From the NCBI GenBank assembly GCA_907165135.1, contig OU015566.1, positions 1,304,501 to 1,368,500 on the forward strand: 64,000 bases of DNA, given 5' to 3'. Below the pieces are notes generated by a model. It saw only the letters and a program-made list of their open reading frames with translations. It was not told where the DNA came from and did not search any database. Source of the DNA: Oikopleura dioica (taxonomy: Eukaryota; Chordata; Appendicularia; Copelata; Oikopleuridae). Both the position numbers and the translations under genes were made by a program. Within the stretch, counting starts at the first letter, position 1. Every line of letters starts with the position of its first letter. Shown here one piece after another: positions 12,801 through 23,500 of the stretch.

Positions 12801-14719
12801 GAGCAAACGCAGGCCCATTCGAAGAAGCAATCAAGGAAATCAAGAAGAAGCAAAACAAAAACTAGTTTGCGCATAATTATCACACTGAAAAATTGAAAGA
12901 ATAAAAGATTTACGATAAAACGGCCGTTTCTTTTTGCGCAAAAATGTCTCTGTTGTTTGTTTGTTTTAAGATCACTTATTTTTAAACGAAAATTTCAATT
13001 TTATTCACTTTAAAAATTTCTTCAGAAATTTTCGCTTTTTTTCGCTTTTTTCGAAAAATTTTCGCTTCGCTTCGCTTTCGCTCACGAAATTTTGATTCGC
13101 TTCGCTTCGCTTTCGCTTTTTTTTAAAAAAAAAAATTCGCTTTCGCTTCGCTTTCGCTTTTGATTTTTGGCCGAAATCCAGACCCCTGACTGGAGTCATA
13201 TCAAGACTTTGCTCCTCTCCCCATTTATACCATTCATGAGATTGATAAAGTCCAATACAACAATCTAATATAATCGATGAATAAATAGAAAAACATTTAT
13301 AAAGTTTTTGATATTATAAAAGAGGATATTTTAAGAATTACCAAATGTTTCATCATCATTTCCAGCATTTTTGCATGTATCCTTGTAGTCGAATTTATCA
13401 TTTGAATCCTTACTGCACCAGCCTGTGGTTTGTGCTCCGCAATAATACTCTCTTTGATCATCATTGTCAAGATTAAGAGTATTCCGTTTGTAAGAGCAAT
13501 CTTTGTCCTTGTTAAATTGGCAGCTTGCATCAGAAGGATTATTGATACAGTGGCAATCATGCCATTTGCCATCAGTATAATCAGGTGTGAACTGATTGCA
13601 ACAAAGAGGGTAAGAATCTGATTCAGCATTGCATTCAATTTCTTCTTCTTTGTGCAAGCATTGTGTCCGACCAACAATTTTTTGAGTTGCTTCTTCATAT
13701 CTTGTGAATTCTTCTTCAACATGTGAATATCGGATTTTGCAAGTCAAGAGCCCATTAATTTCAGTAAAACCTTTAGCTGTCTCGAAACATCGCGCATTTG
13801 TTTCACTGAGAGCAAGTTCTCCATCGACGAATTTAGCTGTTTTGATCTTCATATTCAGAATATCTCCCCGTGAGGTTGTTGTATTATGCACAATCGAGAC
13901 AACATAATACGATCCATCAACCAAGTCTTCATCTTTCTCTTCAAATATAACTGGTTTGCCTATTATTCTATCCTCATAACTAGCGTACAAGCTCTCAGCA
14001 GTTGGCTTTTCATCGGTTCCGAAAAGATCTTCTGCTGCATAATTCTTCTCCAATTGAAGGTATGCCATAGGTTGTTCTCTCAGCTTAAAAAACAGGTTGA
14101 CTTCGTCGAAGCATTCATTCTGGACATATTTGAGACCCATGATACCAGTAGCACCAAAGAAAGCAGCAGCGATGGAGAGAACGATAGTTCCACCGAGGAA
14201 CATTCGGAAAGTGATTGATCGACCACGTCGTCGAGTTATGATATCCAAAACGAAAGCAATAACAAGACCACAAATGAAGATCAAAGCAACAGCAAAGAGG
14301 AATGTGTTCAAATAGACACCCGCCTTGAAAACGTTGAAAGTTCGTTCATCGGGTTCGTCTTCGCAGTAAGCAGCAAGAATGAGGGCACCTTAAATTCCGT
14401 TTTAAGATGGCCTTCAAAAATTTCAAAAAGCAACTGAAGAAAAGAAATCGAACTTACCAGCAATAAGAGTCAAAACACCCATGATGGAAATTCCACCGCT
14501 AGCTCCGTCGTCTCCGACATTTTCTTCATCTTCGTCTCCGCTTCCAACTTTCGCACCTCTAGCCCATCGGTTGATGAAGAAGCTCGTTAGTTTGAGACCA
14601 GCGATCGAGACCTGGATTGCAGCAAAAATCATAAAAAGCCACAAATCATCTTGAAAATTTGGCTGCAGACAAAAAATGTAAGCGTCCTGCCACGAAGTAA
14701 CTTCGCGGACAGAACTCAT
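6819..14719 (-). CDS. Four-pass membrane protein with large Cys-rich domain, split by a transposon
   Basis: Exons read 14719-14458, 14388-13342, 13264-13189 joined to 7843-7582, 7535-7050 and 7008-6819. The first two exons encode four hydrophobic segments (near DLWLFMIFAAIQVSIAG, SIMGVLTLIAGALILAAY, FLFAVALIFICGLVIAFVLD and GGTIVLSIAAAFFGATG). A long region with many cysteines in CC and CxC pairs follows and ends KPVFEL. The topology places the Cys-rich part and the N-terminus on the same side. Exon 3 is interrupted by a 5345-bp hAT element (7844-13188). Joining across it with one copy of the flanking ACTGGAG keeps the reading frame, so the insertion hit coding sequence and this allele should be disrupted. 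I do not recognise the family; a tetraspanin-like role is only a loose comparison. Confidence 0.7.
7855..7980. repeat. Left subterminal TTCGCTTCGCTTTCG-type repeats of the hAT element
   Basis: Short overlapping TTCGCTTCGC and TTTCGCTTTT units, partly palindromic with GCGAAGCGAA, lie just inside the left terminus. Such subterminal repeats are usual transposase contact sites in hAT elements; that role is inferred. Confidence 0.7.
8196..8786 (+). CDS. C2H2 plus RING-finger protein carried inside the hAT transposon
   Basis: An intronless ORF of 196 residues starts at an ATG in CAAAAATGACTTTT. The N-terminus is a C2H2-like finger (CKHCKFTCNRNSLHRH, about residues 7-25). The C-terminus has a RING-type arrangement: CQICC near residue 132, then ACHTNIAHFVCNSC, then CPFCRTNGKF. 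RING domains recruit E2 ubiquitin-conjugating enzymes, so a ubiquitin-ligase activity is possible. The ORF lies between the left terminus and the tandem array and has the same orientation as the transposase. No TGCGCA motif, so common in the rest of the element, is seen in this part. It may be a captured host gene or a second element protein. Function is inferred from domains only. Confidence 0.6.
   Translation: MTFIVKCKHCKFTCNRNSLHRHLVADHFMDKTVNAMNHVELDWEDFEMDIYFKGVREKNGELQIRTFWDCDNKDKETFQKTFEPFQNFILHENISDAIEISMKKSTEKKAAIKLSNLLQSVNSAKAAIKDDPECQICCNEIDEKNFAIFITPNLTACHTNIAHFVCNSCPSNFTSIPSCPFCRTNGKFVTLRKPLE
8826..9880. repeat. About ten 108-bp tandem repeats inside the hAT element
   Basis: A unit containing CTTCTGATTGGCTGAGAGCC and TTTTTGCGCAAAATTTTC recurs with a period of 108 bp in the central copies. 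The first copies are diverged and have TTTTCAAGCGAA in place of the TGCGCA motif. Because 108 is a multiple of three, the minus strand shows an open frame (9929-9060) encoding a 36-residue repeat; I treat that as fortuitous. Confidence 0.85.
10080..12865 (+). CDS. hAT-family transposase, multi-exon
   Basis: Exons begin at 10080 (MLKGGKINFPPRKKRR). The N-terminal part has a BED-like CLDPRC motif and a KKH before the first intron. Later exons contain a TIICKEHLPLTFFAK segment and SYHYIKEDMKKQQ, both usual in hAT transposases. The last exon (12683-12865) reads ANMPVTSAEIERNFSTMSYD, the hAT C-terminal dimerisation signature. Introns are 36-45 nt and often end with TGCGCA-containing sequence. Two junctions do not resolve simply: after 10435, where a downstream acceptor near 10514 is needed to stay in frame, and near 11906, where the next open frame is shifted by one base. 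The copy may therefore use unusual splice sites or be inactive. It encodes the enzyme that would move this element and related MITEs. Confidence 0.8.
13020..13165. repeat. Right subterminal TTCGCTTCGCTTTCG-type repeats of the hAT element
   Basis: This mirrors the left subterminal block: units such as TTCGCTTCGCTTTCGCTTTT lie just inside the right inverted repeat, with A/T runs between them. Confidence 0.7.
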
Positions 14720-15203
14720 CTCGATTTAGTGTCTTTCGAAAAAAAGTAATGAGCGACTTGTGCCACCGACGATCGTTTTTATGCATTTCTGTCTCTACTA
14801 GCAACGCCATAAATAACCAAGATGTTGTTGCAAGCGACTGCTGTAGCAGTCGAATATTTGTGCAAACATTCCGAGTTCTTTAGTCCCACTCGACCTTTGA
14901 CGCAAATCTTCTTTTGATACAACTGCATTTATTGCATCTTATTCTACCATCTTAGTCGGTTTTCTAAAGGATTCCAAGTCCTCAACTCGAGGTAAAATTC
15001 CTCAATGATTCTTCTTCGCGAAAAAACGCTCACTAGAAGGTTTTAGTTGAATATTTCGTCAGCCTTCATAACCAAATGTTTTCGTCTTTAATGAGGCAAG
15101 GTGGACGAATCATGCGTGAAATCGGAATATGCTCTAACTTTGTCATGGGTAATTTTATTCGTGGCTTATCATCCCCTTCCCACTCGATCAGTATAACTTC
15201 CAG
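14720..15203. promoter_or_regulatory. Divergent intergenic region
   Basis: This gap separates the four-pass protein gene (minus) from the arylsulfatase gene (plus). An ATG-initiated frame at 15076 might be the 5' exon of the sulfatase, but I cannot join it in frame. No other element is evident. Confidence 0.3.
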
Positions 15204-18001
15204 GATATCAGTTTCTGTACAAAGTCAAATGAGAATATTCCCTTTTTTATTTTTTCCGATTTTTGTAAAAGACTAAGATTCGAGAATGGAGAGGACTATA
15301 AGAAGTTACAGCCAAATATCGTGTTTGTGCTTTTTGATGATGTTGGTTGGGCTGATTTGGGGTTTAATAATTTGAAGATAACAACGACTCCTTTTATGGA
15401 CAAAATGGCCAGACAGGGGACCAAGTTTACTCAGGTAGGTTTTCCTTTTTTGATGATGAAAAATTGGTCGATTTTAAGTCTTATTCGACCCATCGCTGCT
15501 CCCCAACCCGCGCTGCAATTTTAACTGGAAGGTATCAAAATCAAAATTGCATAATTTTATGATTCGCACCATTTGTTGATCTTTTAATTTTGTTTGTTGC
15601 TAAGATATCCCTTCCGCTTCGGACTGGGAATGGATCCAATTCCTACGGCTTCCAACTTTGGACTCGACGAACGCGAAAAGTTGCTGCCTCAATATTTGCA
15701 GGAAGTCGGCTACTCATCGCACATAGTCGGAAAATGGCATCTTGGATACTGCAGGGAAGCGTATCACCCGCTATCGCGGGGCTTCGACAGTTTCTATGGC
15801 TGCCTGAACGGACAAGTCAACTATACTGATCACTTGACAACGAAAGCTCTTGACTTTTTCGATAATCGCGAGCCGGTACTGGCGGCACAAGGACTGTTTG
15901 AAAGTAAATACGATCCTATTCATAGGATTACTGTACTCAAATTCCTGGAAATAGCCTATTTCAAATAGGGTTACTTTACTAAGTAAAGTTGAATAGTATT
16001 CAATTTTGATTATTTCAAATAATAAAGCAATTTATTCAAGAAATTTTTAAAGCATTATTTTGAAAGGAATATTAAAATTTTTCGAAAAAAATGATGCCCG
16101 AAATTCTAAATTTAGAAAAAATTGGGTTCAATATTAGATTTTGTATCAAAATTTATTATGATTTTTTAGATTTAAAACGGATTTATGTCAAAATGCCCTT
16201 ATTTTTGATTTTTTAAATATTTTAATTTAAGGGGGTAAAAACAGCTTTCTCGATTTTCGACTGTCGCTAAATCTAAGAAAATCATAGATTTATTTATGAT
16301 AGCGAAATTTCCTAAAAAATGCTCCTTGAATAGGGGTTGAACTTCATAAAAATGTAAATGGAATTTTTTAGCTATCACGTGACTCGATATATTCGAGGTT
16401 GAAAATTGGCTAAAATCGAGATGAGTCGCTTTTGAGCCAACTAACTCAAAAATCTGTTGACTAAAACAAATTTCGAGGGACATGTTCTTAGATCTAAGAT
16501 GGATCTATCGATACCTGTAGAGAAAATGTGATAATCTAAAGTTCCCTTATCTGTAACGCCAGTCAAAAACCGCCTTTTTTCAAAAAAAGCTGTTTCTACC
16601 ACCTTAAGATTTTTTGCCATTTTTGATAATTTCTAAGAAAAAAAACACATGTCAAACAGAAAAATGAGTGCATAAAATTTCGCAGAGTAGAATTCCCAGA
16701 GGATTTAGGTGACTAAAACCATTGGTTCTTGAAGTTCTACTTCGAAGTCCCAACTGTAAATATCTTCGACTGGTTAAATTCTATTTGCTGAATAAGTCCG
16801 GCTTCACAGCATTATCTTTTTCAAGATGTCGCTTCCTTAGCAACAAATCTTGCCCGTCGACGCGCAAGTGATGTTTTTATTTACGCTTCACTCCAATTTT
16901 CAAACAAGATACAGGCAAATGGACGACGGATTTGTTTGGCCAGCGTACGATAAAATTACTTGATCAGAGTGACGAAAATGCCAAATTTATTTATCTTGCC
17001 TTCAATGCTCCGCATGAACCCACCGATGCCCCGGAAACAATCAAAAGGATAATTAGACGGGCTTATCCTACAGTTCCTGAGTCTCGAGTTGAGCATCTAG
17101 CTGCAGTTCATCACATGGATATCTGGCTTTCAAGAATTTTTCATCAATCAAGAAAGCTTGAAAGGGAGACCATCTTCATCGTCCAGTCCAGGGTGCTCTT
17201 TTTCCAAATATTTTCATTCCACTGGCAGATGAACACCCTGAAAAAGTCTGATAATGGCGGAGCAGTTCGAAAATACACCTGGAAAAGTGGGACCGAAGAG
17301 CCAAGAAGCTGCAACTTTCCATTTCGTGGGTCAAAAGATACGATCTTCGAAGGTAACCAAAATCGATTTCCCCCGACCCTCATTTTTTAGGAGGAACTTT
17401 GACACCGACTTTCGTCTATTCTTCGAAAAGAAAGCTCCCGAAAAGAAGCCGAAGCCAATTCTTCCATGTTGTCGACTGGCTCCCTACAATTCTCAGTCTT
17501 TCCAACTACACTTCTCCTCTTCCGAAAAATCTAGATGGAGTTGATCAGTCAAACCTCATTCTTTCCCAAGAAAACCAGGCGAGTAAGAGGAGGAAATTCA
17601 TCTACGCCGTTTTTCACGAAAGAAACAAGGATGGAGAGTACGAAATGAAGTACACGGCCAGATTCGGGAATTTCAAATTCAGCACGATTGTCCATCGAAG
17701 TGTCGGGACTTACGAATGCTCCGGTGGATTTGAAAGCCCGTATATTGATAAGTATATCAAAAAATTTCACCCCGACCCAAGTTTTTACCAATCTCTCTTA
17801 TTAAATTCAACAGTGAGATCTGACGAGCCCTTGGGAAGAGATCTGATCAAAGCTTACTCTCTCTATGATTTAAAAACGGACCCGGGGGAGTTGATTAATT
17901 TAGCAACCCCGGATAAATTGACGAAACAAAATATCGTAATGATCAACCGAATCAACAAGTGGGCGATGGCAGAAATCCAGAAAGAAGTGCGCCGCCCATG
18001 A
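15204..18001 (+). CDS. Arylsulfatase B-like sulfatase
   Basis: The enzyme should hydrolyse sulfate esters, probably on glycosaminoglycans, in the lysosome or extracellular space. The core begins PNIVFVLFDDVGWADLGFNN, with metal-binding aspartates. The catalytic signature is CSPTRAAILTGR (Cys converted to formylglycine), encoded by an exon near 15480-15533. HIVGKWHLGYC and SDNGG follow, all at the expected order for ARSB/ARSI/ARSJ. The C-terminus contains LYDLKTDPGELINLA, a typical sulfatase ending, then EVRRP and stop. Introns are mostly 38-60 nt except 15904-16914, about 1 kb, which holds a dispersed repeat. The 5' end, including a signal peptide, is not resolved; the first clear coding sequence lies at about 15280. 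A second paralogue lies at the right end of the window. Confidence 0.85.
16226..16430. repeat. Dispersed repeat shared with 56930-57150
   Basis: Within the long sulfatase intron, AAGGGGGTA, ATGATAGCGAAATTTCCT, GGGGTTGAA and TATCACGTGACTCGATATA recur in the same order at 56930-57150 with substitutions. This looks like two old copies of one short element. No clear termini were identified. Confidence 0.55.
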
Positions 18002-18036
18002 AGGTGTTTATAATTATAAAGCCATCTAGATTGTAA

Positions 18037-18345
18037 TTGACCAAATTGATAAACACGAGCACAGTGACATCACCCTCGAAATCGATCATTAAAAGGACGA
18101 AAAAGGCAATTTGCAAGAATCTCTACAACGGCGATGAATTTGCAATGAGATTGGCCAACGGGGACATAGAAGAGTTCCATCACAACAACACTGAATACCC
18201 CAAAATCAAGTCCATCATCGGATCAAAATTTTGCGAAGACGAAAACGACTTCAAAACCACTCTCCTGAAATTCATCAAAAACGATCCAAAAAGAGTGGAG
18301 CTGCAAAATGCCATGCTCTACCTCAACGAAGGCGTTTTTCATTGA
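18037..18345 (+). CDS. Small hypothetical ORF downstream of the sulfatase
   Basis: An open frame of about 100 codons ends KRVELQNAMLYLNEGVFH. It begins only 36 bp after the sulfatase stop and its first ATG is internal (MRLANGDIEEF), so either a 5' exon is missing or it is a downstream cistron. Composition is charged, with one Cys near the middle. I do not recognise it. Confidence 0.35.
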   Translation: MTKLINTSTVTSPSKSIIKRTKKAICKNLYNGDEFAMRLANGDIEEFHHNNTEYPKIKSIIGSKFCEDENDFKTTLLKFIKNDPKRVELQNAMLYLNEGVFH

Positions 18346-18419
18346 AAAATATCTGTAAAAAACTTTTTGATAATTTTGCATTTTTAATACATTTTTTAAA
18401 TAGAATGATGATTTAAAAT

Positions 18420-20264
18420 TTATTCTTCGGCAAGCTCAAAACTAGTAGCACGAAGTTGCATTTCAAGAAGTTCAGCTTTTGAAAATGATGGTTTACTTTT
18501 TTCTTCTATTCTTCTTTCTGGTTCTTTTTCTTTTATCCTTCGAGTTGCTAGGGGAATGTTTTGTACTTCTTCTAGCCCTAGAAAGAGACTGTAAGATGAA
18601 TTGTACAATGATGACTTCTACTAGCAATTTCTTCATCAAGGGGCTCTGATTGGTCAACCACAGGGCGCGAAATTCAAAAAGAATCGTCGCGCTCCTCGAC
18701 CAATCAAAGCCACGGGATGAAAAATTCATTATACAGAGACGCGTCAGTAGCTTACCTTCATATTCCGTCACTTTGACATCCGAAATCGCCTCGACCAAAT
18801 TCGAAACAAAATGTTTTTTCTTGTGTCTATTCAAATTCAAGTCAGCAATCTGCTCACTTCTTTTTAAATAATCTTCCAAAATATAATGCAGGATTTTCAC
18901 GCAAGTAATCGCCCCATTCTTCGCGTTTGGATCTGTGTAAACAGTTTCGAGGAGTGTGCGGGACATGGCGGCGAAATCGAGGTAGAGAGTGTGGCGAAAG
19001 TTGTTGCGCACCATTACGTGGAAATTCGTGGTGTTGTGATGAGCGAGATCTGAAAAAGAAATGATATTAGTTGAGAATCAATGTTTTCTTGGCTGATTTC
19101 AAGTAGGCTCAGAAGAGCTGTGCCCACGAACCTGTGAAGAAAACCTGAGTCAGGGTATGAAAGGCATAAATGAGTCATTTAAAATGACGAAGCCGATTCG
19201 CGGCTACGTTTTTCAAAAGCCGCTGCGCGGCTTTTCATTATAGCTCTTCAAAACCGGACACAGGTTTTCTACTCGAATTGCCGCGCAGAACCCTTACCTA
19301 TAAGATCATTATTAGCATATCTTGCCGGCGTATACTCGAGCCCACAAAACATCGACGACAGCAAATAGCCACAAATCGTCTTTTCTCCAACACTTTCAAT
19401 AAACATCTCTCTCACTTCTTCATACGGCCTCCCGTGTTCCAGCAGCGTTTCAATCGTCATTCCCGTATTTTTCACGTTCAAGTCTAAAACCGGCGAGCGA
19501 GGAAGAATGTATTCGTCCATGATGACTCTGAAGAGCCCGTCGATGACGACGACTCGGGCAATTTCTTCTTCTGACTCTTCTGTCACGATGAAATCCATGT
19601 GGACGCCGCAATATCGAGATAAAACTAGAAATCAAAATATTTTTCCACTCAAGTAAACGAATTTGACTCACTTGCCTCGACAGCCTGAGTAGAAAACCTG
19701 TGTCAGGGTCTGAAAGAGCTGAAATGAAAACCCGCGCTTTCGTTTTTAAAAAGCCGCTGCGCGGCTTTTCATTTCAGCTCTTTCAGACCCTGACTCAGGT
19801 TTTCTAAGCAGGTTGCCGAGGCCGATTGACTCACGTGGTTTATATTTTTTGGCCAGCCAATTTCTCCTCTTTTTCTCGGCGACTTCCTGGGGTCTGTGAA
19901 GATTGTGGCTTTGCAGAACAGAGTCGATATAAGCTGGATCGGACTGCAAAGAATCGAGAATGATTTCGTCCGTGATTGAAGTCGTCACTTTTTCGTTTTG
20001 AACCAGCCGTTTTGGGGTGAAGTAGCATTTTCCGTTACGATAAGGAAAACGAATCTGAAACGAATTTACTCATCAAATAACCAAAAACCATTCAAAAATT
20101 AATATTTAAAACTTACATTTGTTCTGATCGCTGATCTTGCCAAATGCTGATTTAAATGTTCTAGCTGCGAATTCTTGATTCTTCTGCAAATTCTCTTTGA
20201 CAGATCTTTTCTTGAAAGCATTTTTCTTTCTTCTCTTCTTGAAATTCTCACTGGAGTGATTCAT
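18420..20264 (-). CDS. REXO/ISG20-like exonuclease-fold protein, active site apparently degenerate
   Basis: The start MNHSSENFKKRRKKNAFKK is very basic, as in nucleolar proteins. A central region (IARVVVIDGLFRVIMDEYIL and VLDLNVKNTGMTIETLLEHG) lines up with the REXO4/REXO1 pattern of a strand pair, the VKP loop and the SGIT helix. A later exon (LDFAAMSRTLLETVY) fits the last helix region. However, the DxE of motif I reads HMDF and the motif II histidine/aspartate is not evident (CGYLLSSMFCGLEY), so nuclease activity is doubtful. The C-terminus is a charged tail ending SFELAEE. Two introns hold copies of a fold-back MITE, and a third (about 18582-18754) holds a 71-bp inverted repeat flanked by GGCTCTGATTGGTC. 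Start and first intron are reasonable but not certain. Confidence 0.5.
19119..19290. mobile_element. Family-1 MITE in an intron of the REXO-like gene
   Basis: The element has inverted ends containing GAAAACCTGAGTCAGGG and CAGGTTTTCTACTCG, with a GCCGCTGCGCGGC core typical of the family. It sits immediately 3' of a GTAAGG donor on the minus strand. No clean target duplication was found for this older copy. Confidence 0.65.
19664..19834. mobile_element. Family-1 MITE whose target duplication copies a 5' splice site
   Basis: The 153-bp element 19673-19825 is flanked by TTGACTCAC (19664-19672 and 19826-19834). On the coding (minus) strand that 9-mer is GTGAGTCAA, the 5' splice site of the intron. 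The exon ends ATAAACCAC at 19835. Removing the element and one repeat leaves a 48-nt intron. The ends share GAAAACCTGTGTCAGGGTC and a GCCGCTGCGCGGC core with the other copies. Confidence 0.85.
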
Positions 20265-20599
20265 CGAAAGGCGCGCTCCGCCAATCAGTGCGCGTTTTTC
20301 AAAAGCTTGAGAAAAATGTGAAAATTTGAGGAAAAACGAAAAATGGAGAAAATGAGAGAATTCTATGAAGAAATAAAATGAAAACGAAGGTCTCTAGACC
20401 GGAGAATTAAGTGTCCCCTCTGTTGACTGTTAAAAATACTTAAAAACTGTTATTTTTCTTCTTATAAAATGTTATTCTGAACTATCTATGGTTAGAAGCT
20501 CCCATGTTCTAAGAACGACAAGAGTAATCCTTGATAAATTGTTAATAAAACTGTGAAATATAAATCTAAACATTTCTAAAATTTCAGAAAACCCAAAAT
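20265..20599. promoter_or_regulatory. Divergent promoter region of REXO-like gene and NOP2
   Basis: A 335-bp gap between two genes for likely nucleolar proteins on opposite strands. A shared bidirectional promoter is plausible but no motif was identified. Confidence 0.35.
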
Positions 20600-23500
20600 A
20601 TGGGGCGTAAAGATTATCGAAAAGCGGACACAATCGTCAAAGGCCCCGGAAAAGCCGCGAAAAGACAGCAAGATCTTGGTATCTCCAAGAAGGCGACCCC
20701 AGTTTCGTCTCGAAGACAGAAGAAGAAGCAAAAAGCTCTTTTAGGTGAGTCAAAATATTTGAAAAACGGTTTCTCCATTAGAATGAAAAAACGAACAAGA
20801 CCTAACTTTACTATTAAGCGCTGGAAGAAGAAACAAAAAATGAAGAAATCGCCCAAAAGATTGAAGAAACTCCTGAAGACGAAATCGTAGCCGACGAAAA
20901 GATGCTTTTCGACGATGATTCTGGAGATGAGGAGATGCCAGACGATTTCGGAGTTGGATCGGATGATTCCGACGAGGATCTCGATGATGATCCAAAAGAC
21001 GATGATGAAGAAGATGACGACGAGAACCTGGAGAATAATTTGGAAGAAGTCGAAAAGGTACAAAGTTAGGGTTCAGCCGTTGACTTATCCTGGCAACTTG
21101 TAGTTCGTTCTTCCGTCCGGCCAAGAAATCGAAAAAGAAAAGTCAGCTCCTCTAGACGTCGCCATCATCAAGAGCAGAATCGAAGAAAACATTGCGGCGC
21201 TCAAGAACTTCAAGGAAAAACGTGAAGATGGAAAAACGCGAGGAGAGTATTTGGAGCTTCTCAGAAGTGACATCAAGTACTACTATGGATACAACGACTA
21301 CTTGTGCGAGCGATTTACGGAGCTGATTCCGCTCGATCAGCTGGTGTCGTTCTTCGAAGCGAATGAGGTTCACAGACCTGTAACTATCAGGAAAGGGATG
21401 AAGAGAACGTTCTATGGGGTGTAGGGCTGCTGATAGGGAAACTTTGCTGTTTTTGACTAGTCTTTTAAATAGTATATACTGGACATACGCTGAACTCAGG
21501 GCTAAGTTTCGCTTGTTTTCATCCTTTGAAAGAACAAATACGCTGAAATGTCGCCGTCGAGAGTTAGCGCAGGCGCTGATCAACCGAGGCGTCAACCTTG
21601 ATCCTGTTGGAAAGTGGTCAAAAGTTGGTCTCGTCATCTACGACTCCGCCGTTCCTATCGGTGCGACGCCCGAGTACCTCGCCGGTCATTACATGTTACA
21701 GGTAAGCGCCACTTTAAGATCAGCACTTCAAGTTTATAGTCCGCATCTTCGTTTCTCCCCGTCATGGCCCTCGCCCCACAAGAAGGCGAAAAAGTACTGG
21801 ACATGTGCGCTGCGCCAGGAGGCAAAACGACTTACATTTCCCAGCTGATGAAAAATACAGGAATGGTCCTCGCCAACGACAAGAACAAACTCCGAATGAA
21901 AGCCTTGGTCGCGAATGCTCATCGTCTTGGTTGTTCGAATGTAGCCACTTGCAACTATGATGGAAGGAGTTTCCCGACGATTCAAGGCGGTTTTGATCGG
22001 GTTATTTGCGGTAAGTTGATTTAACAGGGCCGTCAACTACCGATATTTGCCTTTTAGATGCTCCTTGTGCTGGTACAGGCGTGATCGCTAAGGATCCAAG
22101 CGCGAAATTATCGAAAGAAGACAAGGATGTCCGAAGAATCGTTCATATCCAAAAAGGTACCGGCGCATTATCTCTTGTCGCTTAATATTTCGGCTCTAGA
22201 ACTCCTCCTGGCGGCGATAGATTCAGTCGATGCAAAGAGCAAGACCGGTGGGTACATCATCTACTGTACCTGCTCCCTGTTGGTCGAGGAGAACGAATGG
22301 GTGGTCGACTACGGGCTCAAGAATCGAAACGTAAAGTTGGTCGACACCGGACTCGATCTTGGCGAAGAAGGTTTCACGAAATACAGGTAAAATCGGCTTG
22401 AGGGGGTTCGAGCTTATCATTTATTTTAGACAATGGCGATTTCATCCTTCGATGAATCTGACAAAGCGTTACTATCCGCACATCAACAACATGGACGGCT
22501 TCTTCATCGCCAAGTTCAAAAAGACGTCGAATGATATTCCAGAAAAGAAGGCCAAGCCCGGCAAGAATGATACTGTTCCTGGAGATGGTAAGAAATCACT
22601 CGTATTCAACACTAAAATGAACTAGAAAACGATTACGAAACAATGTCCGACGACGGGGAAAAGACTTCCGATCGCGATTCTGGAGCCGAAGTTGATGAGG
22701 AGGAAGCTGCTCCTGCTCAATCTTCCCAGCGAAAGAAAAAAGGCCTCAAGACGAAGAAAGGGCAGCTGTTAGTCAGGTCGAGCAATAAAGCTCCCGTGAC
22801 GAAGCCAAAAGAGCAAAAGAAAAAGCCGGAGAGAGAAGAAGTCGCGAAAAAGAACGAATCGAAGCCAAAGAAGGAGAAGGAAACAGAGGTGAAGAAATCT
22901 AAACAGAAAGAAGTGGAAGCGAAGGAATTGAAGAAGGAGGAGGAAAAGGCGGCTGAAAGTATGGAAGTTGATGGAGAAAACAGTGAAAATAAGGACCGTT
23001 TGCATCTTTGAAATTTAATCAAAAACCAAGAAAAGTTGCTCTGGAATAGTTTTAACAGGTTTTTTTTAACGTTGCACCATTTTTGTGGAGCGCTTTTCAG
23101 TGGGTTAGAGTTGAGATATTTTGGTTATCTCTTTTGCAGCATGTAGGGGACGGTCTGTAGTATGTTAAATAAGCTTTTTGTGTCGGTAGCATTACTGGTG
23201 GTGGAGTAATGACGTCATTCATTGGGAATTCGCGGCAAAGCGCGAATGGTGGGAGAAAATTTGAAAAGTCCTTAAAAGCACCAGATATGTTTTTTATCAT
23301 ACAGGGATGTTTCCTACATGTATGCGAAATAATCCTGATAGTTTTTGGTGCCAGCACCAAGGTTGGTGCTAGAGTAATGACGTCATCAAGATTTTTTCCT
23401 ATGATTTTAGTGTATTTTGGATGTCGTGATTACTCCACCACCAGTGATGGTGCCGACACCAAAAGCTTATTTAACATACTACAGACCCTCCCAATTAAGG

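Larger units (their letters stand above)
7844..13188 (+). mobile_element. Autonomous-looking hAT DNA transposon carrying a passenger gene
   Basis: The terminal inverted repeats are CAGGGGTCTGGATT at the left and the reverse complement at the right, matching the hAT CAGGG-type end. The flanks carry a 7-bp direct repeat ACTGGAG (7837-7843 and 13189-13195); counted as 8 bp it has one mismatch. Inside are a subterminal CGCTTCGCTTTCG-rich region at each end, a RING-type ORF, a 108-bp tandem array and a transposase whose last exon has the hAT dimerisation signature. It lies within exon 3 of a host gene on the opposite strand. Confidence 0.9.
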
